A stretch of DNA of 64,000 bases from Epiperipatus broadwayi (GCA_028023455.1 JAQFVV010013402.1:64001-128000), one strand, 5' to 3'. Shown: positions 24,268 through 39,479, numbered from the stretch's first letter. The notes: generated from the sequence alone by a model not told the origin. Numbers and translations: made by a program.

Positions 24268-25730
24268 AATGCAGACAGTACAGTTTGGACTATTTGAAGC
24301 TAGGATTTGTCCCAGCATTATCAAACAACCATTTACCTATTTGCCTATATGTGAAAAGGCCCTTAGCAATGATGCTATGAAAGCATCAAAACTAGCAGAT
24401 TACTTTAACAGATTTCACTCTGACCAAAAAAAAAATATCATACTGTCCATCACTTAAAAATAAAATTATGAAAAGAACTAAAATAGATACTATGTTTGTT
24501 TCATGCAAAATGATGATGGATTAAGGGCATAGTATAACATATCCATATTCATTGCAAAATCTGCTGAAACACACATCATAGAAAAAAAAACTGATGCTAC
24601 TGGCCATCATGTATGTATTGAACACTGTAATCCACAAACCTGTATTAAATGTTATAAAAAAGGATTCCTTTAAGCAACAACACAGTTCATGTTGTGAAAA
24701 ACTGTTTGTGTAATCATTTGCAAAAACATTTTCCTTTTCAATTGTATAAGTAAACATTACCTGATAATGAAGCTTTATTGCTGACATACATTTATGTTAT
24801 TCAAGATTAGAAAGTGCATGAAGAGCTGTTTTTTACTAGAACTTTAGAAAGTGATACAATTGGTTAATCAATTAAAAATTTAATGGAGCTATATACCTGA
24901 AGATTTTGTAGTTAACTGAATAATCCATAGTCAATATTTAGTTGCCAAAACCTTAGTGACATATTGCATCAATTGCTTCAGTTTGTTATAACAGCTGTGA
25001 ACAAAATTTGAAGCAACACTAGACTGTTCACTTGATTATGAAAGGAAAGTTACAAATATTTCTATTTATTGGTTCTCCATACCAAAGTCTGTTGGCTGTC
25101 AAATGGTTTATGATTGGAAAGAATTTTTACACTTTTTCAATATTTTTTAGAATTTTGTAAGATGATGATTCCAGTTTGAAAGAAAATTTACTTAAGTAAC
25201 TGACTTATTTGAAAAAAATAATGATGTTAATTTACAACTGCAAGGAGACAATTCAAATCTCATCAAAGCAAAATCGATCATATTGAATTTTGTTGCTAGA
25301 TTAATGTTTTTAAGCCAAATATTGCAAGATCTGAGCTTTACCAGTTCCATAACTTATTTAAGTCAGGCACAATTAAAAAAAAATCTTGCTGTTCATCAAC
25401 CACTTTTAGGCTCTTCATGTAGATTTTAAAACTAGATTCAAAGACATACTGGACTGAATAATAAATCCATATACTACTTGTGCAGAACTAAATATAATTT
25501 CACAAGATAGACCTATAACCATCAACACAAATGAGGATCTTAAGGGGTAAAATGTAAGCACAGTTATCAAAAGTTTTGGGTGCAACAAAATATTTCACTT
25601 CTGTATATGGCTGTATGGATTGTTGTACAAAAGTATTTGCTGGTATTTCCATCATTGTATCTGGTAAAGAGAGGCTTTAGTATAGTTTTAAACCAGCTTC
25701 AGAAAAAAACATTATTTTTAGATTCTCTGC
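24268..25730 (+). pseudogene. hAT transposase relic, ZBED5/FAM200-like
   Basis: The first 62-residue frame (24269-24457) has YLPICEKALSNDAMKASKLADYFNRFH, the BED-finger-like segment of ZBED5/FAM200-type proteins (usual form: C.IC.K.LSN.A.KPSKL..HL...H). Further on, frames with stops give LQLQGDNSNLIKAKSII (25228-25278), then the DFKTRF segment and finally YLVKRGFSIVLNQLQKK (about 25660-25710), corresponding to the CE.GFS.....K dimerisation end of hAT transposases. Segment order and spacing fit a ~600-residue transposase-derived gene. Many stops and frame changes; no terminal inverted repeats identified. Confidence 0.75.
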
Positions 25731-28590
25731 TATATAATATAGTTTATAATTATAAATAATAATTTATTTTTGAAAAAAACTTTTGTTCACTTTCATAATT
25801 TGACAAGTTATTAATTTGCTTTTTACAAATGAATCTAATATTAAAAGACAAATATATTTATACTGCTGAATATGTAACTGAACCAATCAAAAATATATAA
25901 CTTTAATTCACTCAGCCCATAAAAAAAGTTTAGTCAAACAGTTAATGGTTTTATTTCAATAATGTAATCAACAATTAAGCTTTGAGACAATAATTTTACT
26001 AATTGCTTATGAAGCTCATGATAACCAGATCTACAACTACATATGTAGCTTTTGTTGGAATTTAAAAACTCATTTATAATTTGTGTTTTTAACAAGAAAA
26101 TGATTGTACAATTGATTAGAAAGTATCTAATTTATTACCAAACCTTTTTCCAACAGGCATTTAAAATATGTAAAATATAATGTGTGTATATAAAACAGAC
26201 AAATCCTGCTTTTAAGTTAAATATGAACTTTTTATTGCATAAAAGAAAACCACATAAAAATATCTTAAGAAGAAACATGAATCATATAATTTTAAAATCA
26301 CATTAAAGCAATCGACATAAAACAAGATCCAGATTTAATAGATATTATAGCAATCTTTTATGAAATTCAACAACAGTGTATTGGAAGTTCTAATTTTGGT
26401 ACTGGGAACCCAAAGAAATTATCCAAATTTTTTACCAAAACTTTATTTACTACAAGATATATTTTATGTTTCAAGATTTATTGTGTGATTAGAGATCTGA
26501 GTGATTTCTGCCAAAGAAATGTGCTTCCTATTAATTTCCTCTCATTTCTAAAAAAAAAAAAAAAGGAACTAATATTATGAATATTACAAACTCATGTACA
26601 TAAATATTAAACAACATAATTAACAACATGCATAAAGCTCTTTTTGTGTACATAATAATTACTATCTAAATTCATTACATACTATGGTTTATGTTATTTA
26701 AGTCAACAGCTTGGAAATATACTACAAAATTTATAGACAAGATATAGTATTATTAAATAGAGAAACTAATTCATTTACTGGCAGATATTTTGCTGGATGT
26801 TTGAAGTTTAGTCTTATTCACAATATCACAGTGATTTGACTATTTTTAATACTTTTTTACTTATTACTTACGCTGCAAAAATTGATTATTTTTACATTAT
26901 AAAGATTATTGAAATACAAAAGGAGTACATTATCTTGTGCTTATAACTTTCATTCAATGTTTTTCTATTTTTTTACAATATATGCAAACCGTTTTGCTTT
27001 CATATTGATAGTATCTTTGCCACGATTTATTATAGACTTATTAATGCATAAAAAATAACTCTATAAATTGTTTGTTCATTCAATGCTTTCTTAAAGCATA
27101 AAGTTAATTAATAATTACGATAACATATATAAAAAGACATATCATTGTGTTTGTAATAATTTGGATTAATCTAATCTTCTCATATTCTTGAGTTTACTAA
27201 GAGAAAAAAAATCGGGAAAATATATAAATATAAGAAAAAAAAGTTTACTTTTTTTTTTAAAAACAAAAAACTGTTTTAAATACATATATAAGTAAACGAC
27301 TTTTCTTTTTTCATTTGTTTATTTGGTAATGACTAAAAAATAATAGAAATCATAATGATTCTGAGATCATTATTCAAAATAACAAATGCTGTATCAATTT
27401 ATTTTCAATTTTTGCTTCTCTTTATTTTTTAACAAATGTTATTTATAAAATAAATATAATGATATTTTATATCTGTCGTTGTTAAATTATACATTTTTTG
27501 TTATATAAAATTTATTTTATAAAAAATAGAAAATGTGTGTCCATAAAGAATTATGATTTCTTTTATTAAAAAATCCATTTATATTTTAAATTCTAGAGCA
27601 AGATTTGACGTTAACTATTTTATAATATTAATTGGGCAATAAATTCTATTTATGGTTAAATACTAAGTCAAAATGTAATATATATATATATATATGCACA
27701 CAATTTATAAAATAAATGTGATTTTGTTGAATAACAATATATATGCACATATTAAGACAATAATGTTTAATGCATATAATAATAATATTTTGTATATATA
27801 TAGTTCATATGAAGAAATTAATACAATTACATACAATATATTTACATAAATATTAACAAAAATTTAAAAATAACTAAAACTTAAACAATAATATAATAGT
27901 AATCTTTAAACTTAAACAAACGTCCCGTACTAAGAAATATGTTACTCAATTTTTTTCTGTTTGTCAAAAATCAAACTAAATTATTTGTTCCTACCAACAA
28001 AAGAAAATAGGTTTTGTTTTATAGAAGAAGAAAAAATGATACTGTTTTGATATGCTTGTGGATTAAAAAGATTGATACAAATAGTATTTGAATCACAGGC
28101 AAAATAAAAATTATTTTTCTCCCTAATCAAAAATCTATGAACTGACTTTATTTTATAAATAGAAAAATAAAGAAATATATTTATTGGATTATATGATAAT
28201 CATATGTTTGTATTAATTAGGCAAGAAAGAATACATATTTCTTTAATCTTCTTATTCATATATAAATTTTTAATACCTCCAATATTGTAATGGATATGTT
28301 CATGAAAGCAATATTAATGCAGATTTATATTGTTCATGCAAAAAAAAAAAAGGTATATCCTTATCAATAATACAGTTGATAAACTAAAAGTGACAACACT
28401 GATATGGATGGCAGTCAAAGATGTATTGTTAATAACCAACTAGCTATGTGACTCAAAGCAACCTGAAAATATTCCATATTAAAAAGCGATAGAGAAGTTA
28501 AACACGTACTTCAATTAAGCTTACTAATTCAGACATAGAAGACAATCACCATGTGAAAACATTAAAGATTATGATGAAGGGCTGTATAGA
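25731..28590. other. AT-rich DNA without recognised genes
   Basis: No motifs or folds recognised on either strand; a few short (TA) and A runs. Confidence 0.4.
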
Positions 28591-31060
28591 GTTGGTTTGG
28601 AAGACATGCTATCAAAAAGAAATATCATAAGAAGCATGTCATATGAAACTGTGTTAGAAGGCGCAACAGGGTTTCAAAATACTATGAAAATAAAGAAATC
28701 AAAAAGAATGATAAATAAAGCACAATCACATAATACAAACTGGCAAAGTATAGAAAACATTTGTATATGCTATTATTGTGACAGTAAAGGCCACGTAAAA
28801 ATATGAAAATTTAAAAATGACACATACTACATATGTGATGTTAAAAGACATATTACAATTTTTATAATAAGCAGAAGAGGTGTAAAGATGAGTACACCAG
28901 ATTGTAAATCAAGGGGAGGAGTTGGAAAATGATAAACTATTGTCAAAAACATGAAGAATATTAATGAAAATTGTTATTTTATTAGATCTTCCAATTTGTA
29001 AGCAGAGAGTTTAAATGGAAATGGATAACAGTGTAGGGGTGTCTCTCAAGTTGAAGAGAGGTTGGAAGAAGATCATATAAACTGAGATAGGAATAATTAT
29101 ATGGATAAACCCAATTTAATAGCTACTAACATAAACTGGGGATGGCAACAGTGCTAATAATATAAATGAGAGGGAAGACCTTACTTTTTTATATCATGTT
29201 AATAGATTTGAATCCAATTTAGGCTAAAACTGATTCAAATATCTAGGGATTCAAATAAAAATAATAGAAAGAATGTAGTTAAAAGTCCAAAGTCCAGGTT
29301 AAATTTACAAAGTGACTCAAACCATGTCTAACATAATTGAATACGTAACTGATTGATACAAAGTTATGGGATAGTACTAAACATGTTATCTGTAGATCAA
29401 GGAAAGTTCCTTTTGCTTTGAAAATACAAAGTGGAAGAAATGCTCAAAGACTTTGTTAAGATGAGTGTAATCACACCTAATGAGGAGTTAATGTGGATTA
29501 TATCCATCATTGTTATTTTGAAACTTAATAGGATTGTGCATCTATGTGATAACTATTGCATAATGGTGAGTAGATTTATAAATACAAAACAAATCCTTAG
29601 TATCTAGTATTCAGAAAGTTTTAACATTATTATAAAAGACTTCAATTTTTCTAAAATTGACCGATAATCGAAATTCTACCGGATTCTCATTACAGCAGGA
29701 GCAGCTGAATGTTTAATGATTAATATGCATGTGGGATTTCACAAGTGTAATAAGCTATTATATGAAATCACTATAGTTTCTATTGCAAGCAAAAAAGAAT
29801 GATCTATAGCAGGGAAACAAATAGTTATTTCTTATCTGGATGGTATTTTGATAACTGCTGAAATAGAGAATGAACTGAGAGTATATGTTAAAAAAGTATG
29901 TAAAAATTTAGAAAGGAAAGTTTGGGATGTGAGTGAATATCGTGAAATGCATATAGCCCCTGAAAGCAATTAAGTTATTAGGACATATTATTTATAATAA
30001 AGGAAAATACTGAATCCAAAAAAAAGAAGAGTTATGAAAGCCCAAAAACATCATAGATCTGCAAAAATGTTTTTTGAATTTCCTAAAAAAAAGACTATGT
30101 TGCAATTTCACTTTGGGACTCATTAAGAAATAAACAATAATGAAAATGGAGAGATGATATTGTGTTGAAAAAGGTAAAAGACTTATTAACATCAAAAGCT
30201 TCTGTGACACTACAAAAATGACCAGGATATAATAATATCCAAGGATGCTTTGGAATATGGAGTTGATGCTATTATTTCTCATAGAGTTTATAGAAAAAAA
30301 ATACCCTAATGCATATAGAATTTTAACAGTGTCTGAAAACATTTATAGACAGCTTAATAAAAGATTTTAAAAATAATATCTGTCATGAAGAAGTTTCAGT
30401 AATATGTATATGGATGTTGTTATCAATTCTACTCAGATCAGACATACATTGGGAAATCTAAAAAGAACTTATGATTATGTTAGTCAATAGATGATTAGAT
30501 GGATAAACATATTAGCATCCTATGACTTCAAAACTAATATATAAGCATAGAAACAAATTAGTCATGTCAATGCTTTATTGGAAAAAAACTGAAATAAAGT
30601 ATATTGATTCAATGAAATCAAAATCATTAAACAGTGCAGTCATAGCTAAGTGGACAAAAGATGACTTCATATATCAATTAGTCAAAAGTCGAATTAAATA
30701 AGGATGGCCTCTAAAACAACCAAAATATGTGAACATGTTAAAATGTAAAGTTTATGAGAGTCTATCTATTTGTAATGGATCCATTTTAAAAATGGATCAT
30801 GATATTAATCTGATAGTTTAAGAGATGTATATAGCATGCCGATGACAGGCTATTCTTTAAGACATTAAGACTATGATCACAAATCACCAAACCTTGACAG
30901 AGGATACATAAGAATCATTCTGGATTTTAAAAGGATATCTTTTTCTGGTGATCTAAATAGAAATGGTGAAAAATACAAGTGTGGAGAACATATCCAAAAA
31001 TAATATCCGACAAGGGAACTGAGTAGTATTATTACAATTTGACGTCTGTTTAACTAGTAA
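28591..31060 (+). pseudogene. Ty3/gypsy-like gag-pol relic
   Basis: The first 69-residue frame (28597-28806) ends in a zinc knuckle CYYCDSKGHVK, followed through a stop by YICDVKRHI. Reverse transcriptase is marked at about 29830-29870 by VISYLDGILITAEIENEL (YLDD with the last D lost), then LLGHIIYNKGKY (about 29965-30010). RNase H / connection follows: AYRILTVSENIYRQLN at 30310-30360, and RWINILASYDFKTNI...NALLEK at 30500-30590 (family: RW...L..YDF.I...NADALSR). A degenerate spacer region follows up to 31060. Different copy and opposite orientation to the 0.7-2.0 kb relic. Heavily decayed, no LTR pair seen. Confidence 0.75.
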
Positions 31061-31855
31061 AGGGATATGATATTTTTTTTTGCATTTCTGTATGAGTCCC
31101 AGGGTAAGAGATGTCTGTGTGCAAGCTAAATTTCAGTGGCTCTAATCTAATGAACAGAGTCAGTCTGTCCATTAAAGTATTAAGATTGGCTATCTTAATA
31201 TATATCTGAGCACTTATTGCATATATGTGTAGAGATGATAATCTAGACCAAATGATGATTGCTGCTTTAGCATGAAATACTTATATTGATGATTATTTAT
31301 CTTTTCGACATATATGTGTTCAAGTGTATCAGTGTTTTGGGATAGAGTGAGAGTGGTGGATCTTGTGAAAGTCTGTGCTCATATACCCTATATATTACAA
31401 TTTTTAGTAAAACTCTTTACTGATGAGCACACATGGCTGCAAAAATAGCATGTCATTAATGCACTTCAATTAAATTCTCTGATGTTTAAACTTTATATCA
31501 ATTTAATGTAAAGACATATACACACATATAGTAATAGATCAAACAAACCGTTTTTTTTTTAAAAAAAAAAAAATGTTTTGCTAGAAGAAGATTTCATTTG
31601 TATATTGGCCTAAAATAGTGTTTCACTTTTGTTGTTACAATAATAACGTATTTCACTATCTGATCTGAAAAATATACTTATATTGTATTGAATAATTTTT
31701 TTAAGAATATCTGACTGATTATTGTTAAAAAAAAATAGGATTATTACAATTAGCAACAACAGTGAGATAAATTTCAATTAATACATTAATTGATAATTTA
31801 AATGGGTTATTAGTAGAATAGTGTTAATCAGCACAAAAAATAAATCTTATGTCTT
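31061..31855. other. Unassigned DNA
   Basis: Continues the composition of the gypsy relic to about 31.45 kb and may be its integrase/3' part, but no motif was read. Confidence 0.3.
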
Positions 31856-31940
31856 GCGTTGTTAGCCGAGAGGTATCGCAGTTGCCATGCAAGCAAGTAG
31901 TTGGTTGCAGACGGTTGTGGGTTCGCGTCCCGGCCGATGC
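31856..31940 (+). tRNA. tRNA-like sequence (type II shape), probably pseudogene or SINE head
   Basis: 85 bases, far richer in G+C than its surroundings. Acceptor strands GCGTTG / CGATGC pair with two wobbles. The A-box TAGCCGAGAGG resembles Leu/Ser tRNAs, and the B-box GGGTTCGCGTCCC gives a T-arm. A hairpin TTGC-CATGCAA-GCAA sits in the anticodon position, but the base that should be U33 is A and there is a long variable region. RNA polymerase III promoter boxes are therefore present, but a working tRNA is unlikely. No CCA is expected in the genome. Confidence 0.5.
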
Positions 31941-33734
31941 TATGACATATGAAAAAAATAAATCTTATAACTTTTTATAAAAAAAATAAACATTAGTGTT
32001 ATCAACTTTTTAAAACTTATAATCATAAAAAAAAATGTTATTTTACTATGAAGGAGAAAAAAGAAAAGGTAATGTTTATGAATAATAAAAAAGCGACTTT
32101 GTAAAGTTTATTTATTATATAAGATTGTATTCATATTACTAATAAAACAAAAATTGAAATATATAACTGAATAATACATGGACTTTGTTGATTTGTTTAA
32201 TATTAAACTTTCTGTATATATAGATAATAGAAATGAATACAAACTGTTAAAATTACTTTATATCCCTACTATTTTATGCACGCTTATACGCGCAAAAGAA
32301 TTATATCCCAAAATGAAAAGGATGTGTCTATAATTTAAAGGTTGACTAATAATTAAAACAACTAGAATAATTTTATATTAAAAAATGCACACATGTATGA
32401 GGATTTCCATATTTATTCTTAGCATTCAAATATGTCTATAAAATTTATAACAAAAAAAAAAAAAAACTTTATATTTGTTTACCATTTTTAAAACAAGAAA
32501 TTAATTAAAATTCTATCCTGGAAACAAATTTCGATATAACAATATGATATTTGAATTATGAATTAATATTGTTGTCCAATATTTTATTTAGAACAAGTGT
32601 AGCCATGAACAATATCTAAACAGATTTGTTTTATTCCAAGTTGCTGCTAAAATTAGACAACCAAATTATAAATAAAAATTTTAATCTATTAGATGAAAAA
32701 TTATTTATACAAAAAATATTTTGTTAATTTCCTAATAATGTAAATTTCAAAATTACAAAAACTTGTGTAAAATTTTAAGAAATTTTAGGGTTTTATTTAT
32801 TAAGTTGATGTTTGTAATGTAAGACATTCATACATGCACATTCATGTACGCACAAACAAAATCATTTATTGTTTTCTGTATATATTGTGTTTTAGTTTAT
32901 AAATTTATACCGAGTTTGAATATCTAAAATAGCTTTTTTTATCTCTTCATTTCTAAATAACTTGCATGAACGTAATTATTAAATGTGATGAATTGTCTTT
33001 TTTATTAAATATTTCATTTATAATGTTTTTGTGAAATTGTATACTACTATACTATATTTTAAAATTACTTTGACCACTAATATTTAAAAAAAATTGTAGT
33101 ACTAAATACATCTCATCAACTAATTCAAAAACATCTTTCCAGATATACACGGTTGATACCAAAACCCTTAATAGTGAAGCAGTCAATGTCTAATCATATC
33201 AAGCTTCATACTTCACCAGCTATAGTAACCTTCTACAAGGCCTGCACTTCAGACCTCTCCATATATATATATATATATATATGTATACCATTTTACCCAC
33301 ACGTTGTATTACAATAATTAAATAAAGCTATAAAAATATTTAGCAAAGTAAAATAGTAGTGTGCATGATATATATATAAACGAAGCAAAAATCTTGATAG
33401 TAATTATTGCTGAAAATTAGACATTTTCTTTATATAATGTTAACTATATTTTTTATATATGCATTTTAATTAAAATGTTGGAATTTTATAAACAAAAAGA
33501 AAAATGGGAAGGCTCAAAATACTTTTGAAATCATTAATAAGCTGAATTGATCTTTATCTATATTCATAATATTTTCACTAAGTAAAATTATAAATCTTAA
33601 TTAAAATCATGAGGAATCCTTTTGTTAGTTCATTTGCTAATCTTTACAAATATGTAAATGGTATTTTGAGCCTTATCTGTTTTAAAATTTTGCTAATTTA
33701 ATATTTTACTAATTAGAATTAAGATTATAGGGAT
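31941..33734. other. AT-rich DNA without recognised genes
   Basis: Nothing recognised beyond short (TA) runs (33262-33281). Confidence 0.4.
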
Positions 33735-34110
33735 AGCTGTGGGCAAGAGACATGACATTCTTGGGGGGGGATTAAAATGTATAAAAGGGCGCATACAACA
33801 AAAGAAGTCAGTCAGTTAATAAATTCTTTCAGCACATTTGAGTCAGTAGATAAATTTTAAGAGAAAGTGATTCAAGAGATCATCAAATTTTAAAAAGTTA
33901 ATACCAGTTCAGTGTTATAAACTTTGAGTAGAGGGAATCCAGTACCTTTCTTCTTTTCTCAGAGTCTACTTGCCTGCTGCTGCCATATTCCATTCATCTG
34001 ACTGTCCACACAAAATGACCATCTGAGTTCTGATCCTGACTGCTGACTGCTATGCTGTGCTTTCCTGAGGTAACATTACTTAATAAAGAGTTGCTTTAAA
34101 TTTGTATAAT
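33735..34110 (+). promoter_or_regulatory. Possible LTR or polymerase II promoter segment
   Basis: TATA box tataaaag (33780-33787) in a compositionally distinct segment, then ~300 bp with less AT, ending in a polyadenylation signal aataaa (34082-34087). TATA followed by AATAAA within one short segment is the layout of a retrotransposon LTR. The edges and a partner copy were not found, so a host promoter is an alternative. Confidence 0.3.
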
Positions 34111-37100
34111 ATGTAATGAAACTATCACTTCATTAATATATTAGGGTATAACTCCAGCTAACTTTGTTCTAGAACTCTCTCTATAAACCCTACTATTTTA
34201 GTGTAATTTATAGCTTACCTTTCATGCTTGAACTCTTATATATAACTTTGTGTTGCTCCATGAAATATTTTAACTTATCCATATTATATATGTACATATT
34301 TTATGCTCTTTAATTAATATGCCAATATCATTCAATCACACAAGTCTAATAAGGGTTTATTTTATTTGTTTAATGGGGAAAGAAGCAGAGGTTTCATTTA
34401 AAATTTATTAGTAAAATTTTATTCATTTTAACAGAAATCTATCACTAGGTTGTTTTTTATATTTAAATCTTTTATTCACATTTTTTTATCTAAAATATTT
34501 TATTGTTGATGCATATTTTTACTTTATTATTTGAATTTATTCCTAAATTGTCATTTAAAAGATGATGAACCTTAATATTGTTAACATACCATCTTGCCAT
34601 TTGCTGGAGAGTTAGTTCTGTTACTAAAAATGTTGATGGGAATCAAATTTAAGAATAATTTTAGTACATTACCATTAATAGTTAAAATATTTATTCTCCG
34701 TTATAATTTACTTAATGATTCTTTAGTTAAACATATCATTGTGCAGAAGTCAAACAATTTTCATGCTCTAGAATATAATATATTAAGTTTATCACATACG
34801 TATAATGCTGCTTGGTTACATTTCCATTTTTTTGTGATACTTACATATATTATTTCTTTATTGCTTTGTCAATGGGGACTTCGAAAATCTGAAGCTCCCA
34901 TCCTATTTTCTCATAATCGAAAATAATCAGGGGTATATACTATTCCCTGTGGAATTCTAGGTTTATGTGGTTTTGATACATCTGTGGAAGCTCCATACAG
35001 CTGGCTCTGGACATTCAAACTCAACCTCTCCATTCGATACCATTCTGCAAAAATGTGTGGACATACCAACCCTCATTCATTCTCAAATGTGTTAAAATGA
35101 TGAAGTATTCAAACTACTATAAGATCTGTATTTCCTAATAATATGCTAGTATCATTACCATTTTATTTAATTTATTTATGCATGTTTCAACTTTCATTAG
35201 TCACAATGAGGTGTTTCATGAAATACTCCAATATGCTAATTAGTAAGCTGCTGATTTTAAAACTGACTTCTTTTAAAATACTTATTGATTCCCGTAGACT
35301 GAAATCAATACATATTCTATGTAAAACCTTAATTATTATATATTTTACATCTCCTGTCAATGTAAAACATTGTCTGTTTCTTGTATACATATTCTAAAGA
35401 TGCAATTTTTCAACAATGCCTGTCAAGCATATGTAATGATTTTTAAGGTTGTAAATAAATTATTGAGACAGTATAATAATATTTATTTGTCAAAATGATT
35501 AATGCTAAGTTATCAAGCACATTTCTGTAATCTGAATATGTTCCCATCTTGTAGAGTGTTTTATGCATCCACAACATTATGTTTGTAAATATTTGTAAAT
35601 TGGCATGTTCAACTCTGCACAAGTTCTAACACATTCCATAAAATTATATCCATTGAATAATTAATGTCAGGGGATTTTATAAAAACAAATTCTCAAGTTT
35701 TGTAAATAGACAATGTCACCCCAACTATGAAACATTTTGTTACATATATATGACTTTTTTTAATATTTTATTGAATATATATTTCATGTAAATCCTGGTT
35801 TGTTTTGAATTATTATTTTCTTCTAGTTAATATTTAGATTTATTTTCTTAAGCTAATAATTTAGCATTAATTGATATAACTTTAATAAATATAATTCCTG
35901 GACTACTTTTATCTCGAACATCATCATCATCAGTCTGATCATTTGCTTTACTGCTGTGTTTTCAGGCCTGAAATTAAAATAATTATATTGTATCATCGGA
36001 ATTGTTGTTCATAGGGATGGGGACTTGAATAATAGGCAAACGGGTTAGAATTCAAGATTGTTCCAGGCCTGTGTATTTCAAGCATTATCGGATTCAAAGT
36101 CATTTTGCTTGGATTTTTAGTCTTGTTGTGTGAGCAGACGTTTTCGACTGGTACATTACTATATCAGTAAGATTTTGTTAAAATTTTACAATTTCCTTAC
36201 AGTGACTAAAACTTTTACTATTAATTTAAACAGAAGAATTTATTTGAAGATTTTTAAATATTATTTTTTTATTGGTTATCATAAAAATTACTCATTATGG
36301 ATTAAGAAAGAAATTGAAACATGAAATTCACTCCAAAATAATTTTAGGTTTAACAATGAAAAGCTTCATTACTATATATATATATAAAGAAATAATACAG
36401 CTAACATAATGAACTTCTGTAGAACAATTATTAAAAAATCTTCAATGTAATCTAAAAAATGTTAGTTATATATATAATATTTATATAGCAAAAATTGTTT
36501 GATACAATTTTATTATTTAAAAAAAAAAAAAAAAAGATGAAATTTGTTTTCAAATTCCAATTTTCTTTCAAAGTTGCAGTTGAATGAAAACTTTTATTTG
36601 TAGTTTCAATTCTAATCCTCTCTTCATTGGCAGTAGGCACTTAAAAAAACAACAATCTTTATTTTCAATTTCTATTTTTAGAGTATCTATAATACTCATG
36701 TAACCGGTTATTTTAAACATCTATAGCTTTCAAATTTTTAACGGATAATATCGGAATACCTCACTTATCTTTCAGTTTATATTTTTTTAGTGGAAAAAAT
36801 AGTTTCCTACTTACTTAAGCTAAGAATTTTTCAAGTAATTAAAAACGATTGAAGAGATAATGGATTTTAAAATTTTATTTTATTATTTTTTTATTTTTTA
36901 ACTTCAGATCATATTGATTTTTTTTCTTATTCTAGAACTGTATTACTTCCTTTTTTTATTTCCTAAATTATTATTGCATACCTTTAGAGGTAAAAGTTAA
37001 CACAATTTATATATTAAAAAAAAACAAACAAACAAAAACAATAACAACTATTATTTAACTTATAAGTAAATAGAGATAAAGATTGAGTAATATGTTATTG

Positions 37101-38884
37101 ATATGAGTTTTATTAGACAAACTGACAGAATTGAATACGTTCTAAGAATGTGTTTTTTTTCCATTATTTTCTTTTTTTTTTTGTTTCTCTTCCTGAATAA
37201 TTTCAGCTATCTTGTCACTTAAATTTGTTATCCCTTCATCCAGTAGATTCATTCTTCTAACTTTTTGGACATGTTATTCAATTACTTTTAAAAGTGGTTT
37301 GATGATCTTCTAACATGTTTGAAACATTATTTATTTTATACTGATTATTTTTCATATCTTCTTGTATTTGTTATGCATGACTATTATTATGGCACAAAAT
37401 TAACCTATGTTTCTTGAATCCACATCATTTTTTTGAAGTTTCAATTTCTGATTGAATTTTATATTTAAATCAAGTTATCATGTCAAATACCAATTTATTT
37501 ACTTTTAACTTTATACAGTTTATCACAGTACATTTGCGCATCATTTCTACCCTATAGCCTATATAAGTGTTTTGGTTTTTTTTATTGTTACTGCCTATTA
37601 TATTTCTTGTGGCTTACAATGTTTAATCATTAATTTTGTATGATAACAGATGTGTAACTCTAGTTTCTTTATTCTGAAATATTTATTTCTTTTTTAATAC
37701 AATACTACTATTGTAATGATTTTTATTTGACCTTTATGTGGATTATACCATAGTATTAAGGTGATAAATCAACCTATCTTATTAGGTCTTATTTGTATAG
37801 GATAATGATGACTTATCATTTGATAGGGTTGTTTATGACATTAGCCCTTTATAATAAAAGGGGTATGATGATGCAGTATCGACCATTTGCCACATTGTTA
37901 TTTTGTACATGATCAAACTGAGGAATGTGAAAAAAAATTATGTCTTGTTATAAGCAAAATAAAATTATTCATTTTTCTTGATCATTACACACTTACATAA
38001 TTAATTGTTGAATACTTTTGTATTTCAGTAGAATACCTCAAAAACACTAAGAGTTTAATATTTTTACACTTTTTATAGCTTCTCTTTCAAGCACTTCACA
38101 CACTTTTAATTTTGGTTATTGATTATAATATTAAGAGAGAAGTTTAAAATTCTTAATAACTTGTTTAATAATTTACACCATCTCAGTTTTCTGAGAACAA
38201 TCTTCTCACTAGATTTGATTCTCCCCTGAAACAATCAATTACCATTTTTATAAATACCAATTATTTGTGCATGAAATCACAGTTTGGCAATGCATAAATT
38301 TTATAAAAAACTATTATAATTAACTAAAGATTTATTGTGTGAAGAAAATGATAAAAAATAAACTTCTCTATGTCATTGAATTAAGTATTTCTATGAATTG
38401 CTATTACAATAAACAATTGAAGCATTAACATTTGATGTTGTCAAAAATTATCAATTATTACTACTTGATAATTCCTGAAATTAAACAACTTTTCTCATTA
38501 ATCTATCACCAAAAACTTTAACAAAAGGGCTATAAAAGGTTAATGAGAAAATTTTCTTAGCCTCAGGAATTGTATATTAGTAGTGATTGACCATTTTGAG
38601 GTGACATCAAAGGTTAATGGTTATCATTATTTATCTGCATTTTTTCTCCTTATTTCCATTCTTTATAATCACAACAAAGTTTATATCTCAACCTTTATAC
38701 TCATTAACTTTTTTACAGTCCTGACAGGAAAATGACAGCTAACAGAGTGAATAGTGACCTTAAATACTGAGATAGATAATAAATTCAGCCATTTGACTTA
38801 CGATATATATATTGAATCAGTCAATCTTAGCACAATATTGAGCTTCATAGTTCTATCCACTCACTAATTACTAACCTAAAGTCA
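34111..38884. other. AT-rich DNA; unrecognised small ORFs
   Basis: A 110-codon frame at 34594-34926 and an 84-codon frame at 35143-35397 lack recognisable domains. The former is mostly hydrophobic and in slightly less AT-rich DNA that extends to 35.1 kb; it could be an old element. Nothing else recognised to 38.9 kb. Confidence 0.3.
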
Positions 38885-39148
<264 letters not shown>

Positions 39149-39185
39149 TAATTTTTTGTTCTATTAAACTGCATAGGTGCAGCTC

Positions 39186-39317
<132 letters not shown>

Positions 39318-39368
39318 CAGGAGCAGATAAACTACCATAATTTAAAATGGGGAAAAAATTAATGGATT

Positions 39369-39471
39369 GTACTTTTGTTATAAACATTTTTGTCAAATTT
39401 ATTTCCAATCTGGAAATAGATTTGAATACATTTTGAAACATTATTTAATGATTGCATCTCCAAAAACAATG
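39369..39471 (-). repeat. Dispersed repeat, inverted relative to 55804-55902
   Basis: The reverse complement reads tgtttttggagatgcaat, then attcaaatctatttccagattggaaata, then aacaaaagta, matching 55806-55905 in order and spacing. It contains an internal palindrome caaatctatttcca / tggaaatagattt. Confidence 0.8.
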
Positions 39472-39479
39472 GACAATGA

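Noticed and set aside
34594-34926. 110-codon frame as a membrane protein gene
   Set aside because: Hydrophobic only because of AT-rich codons; no domain, no neighbouring exons or clear signals.
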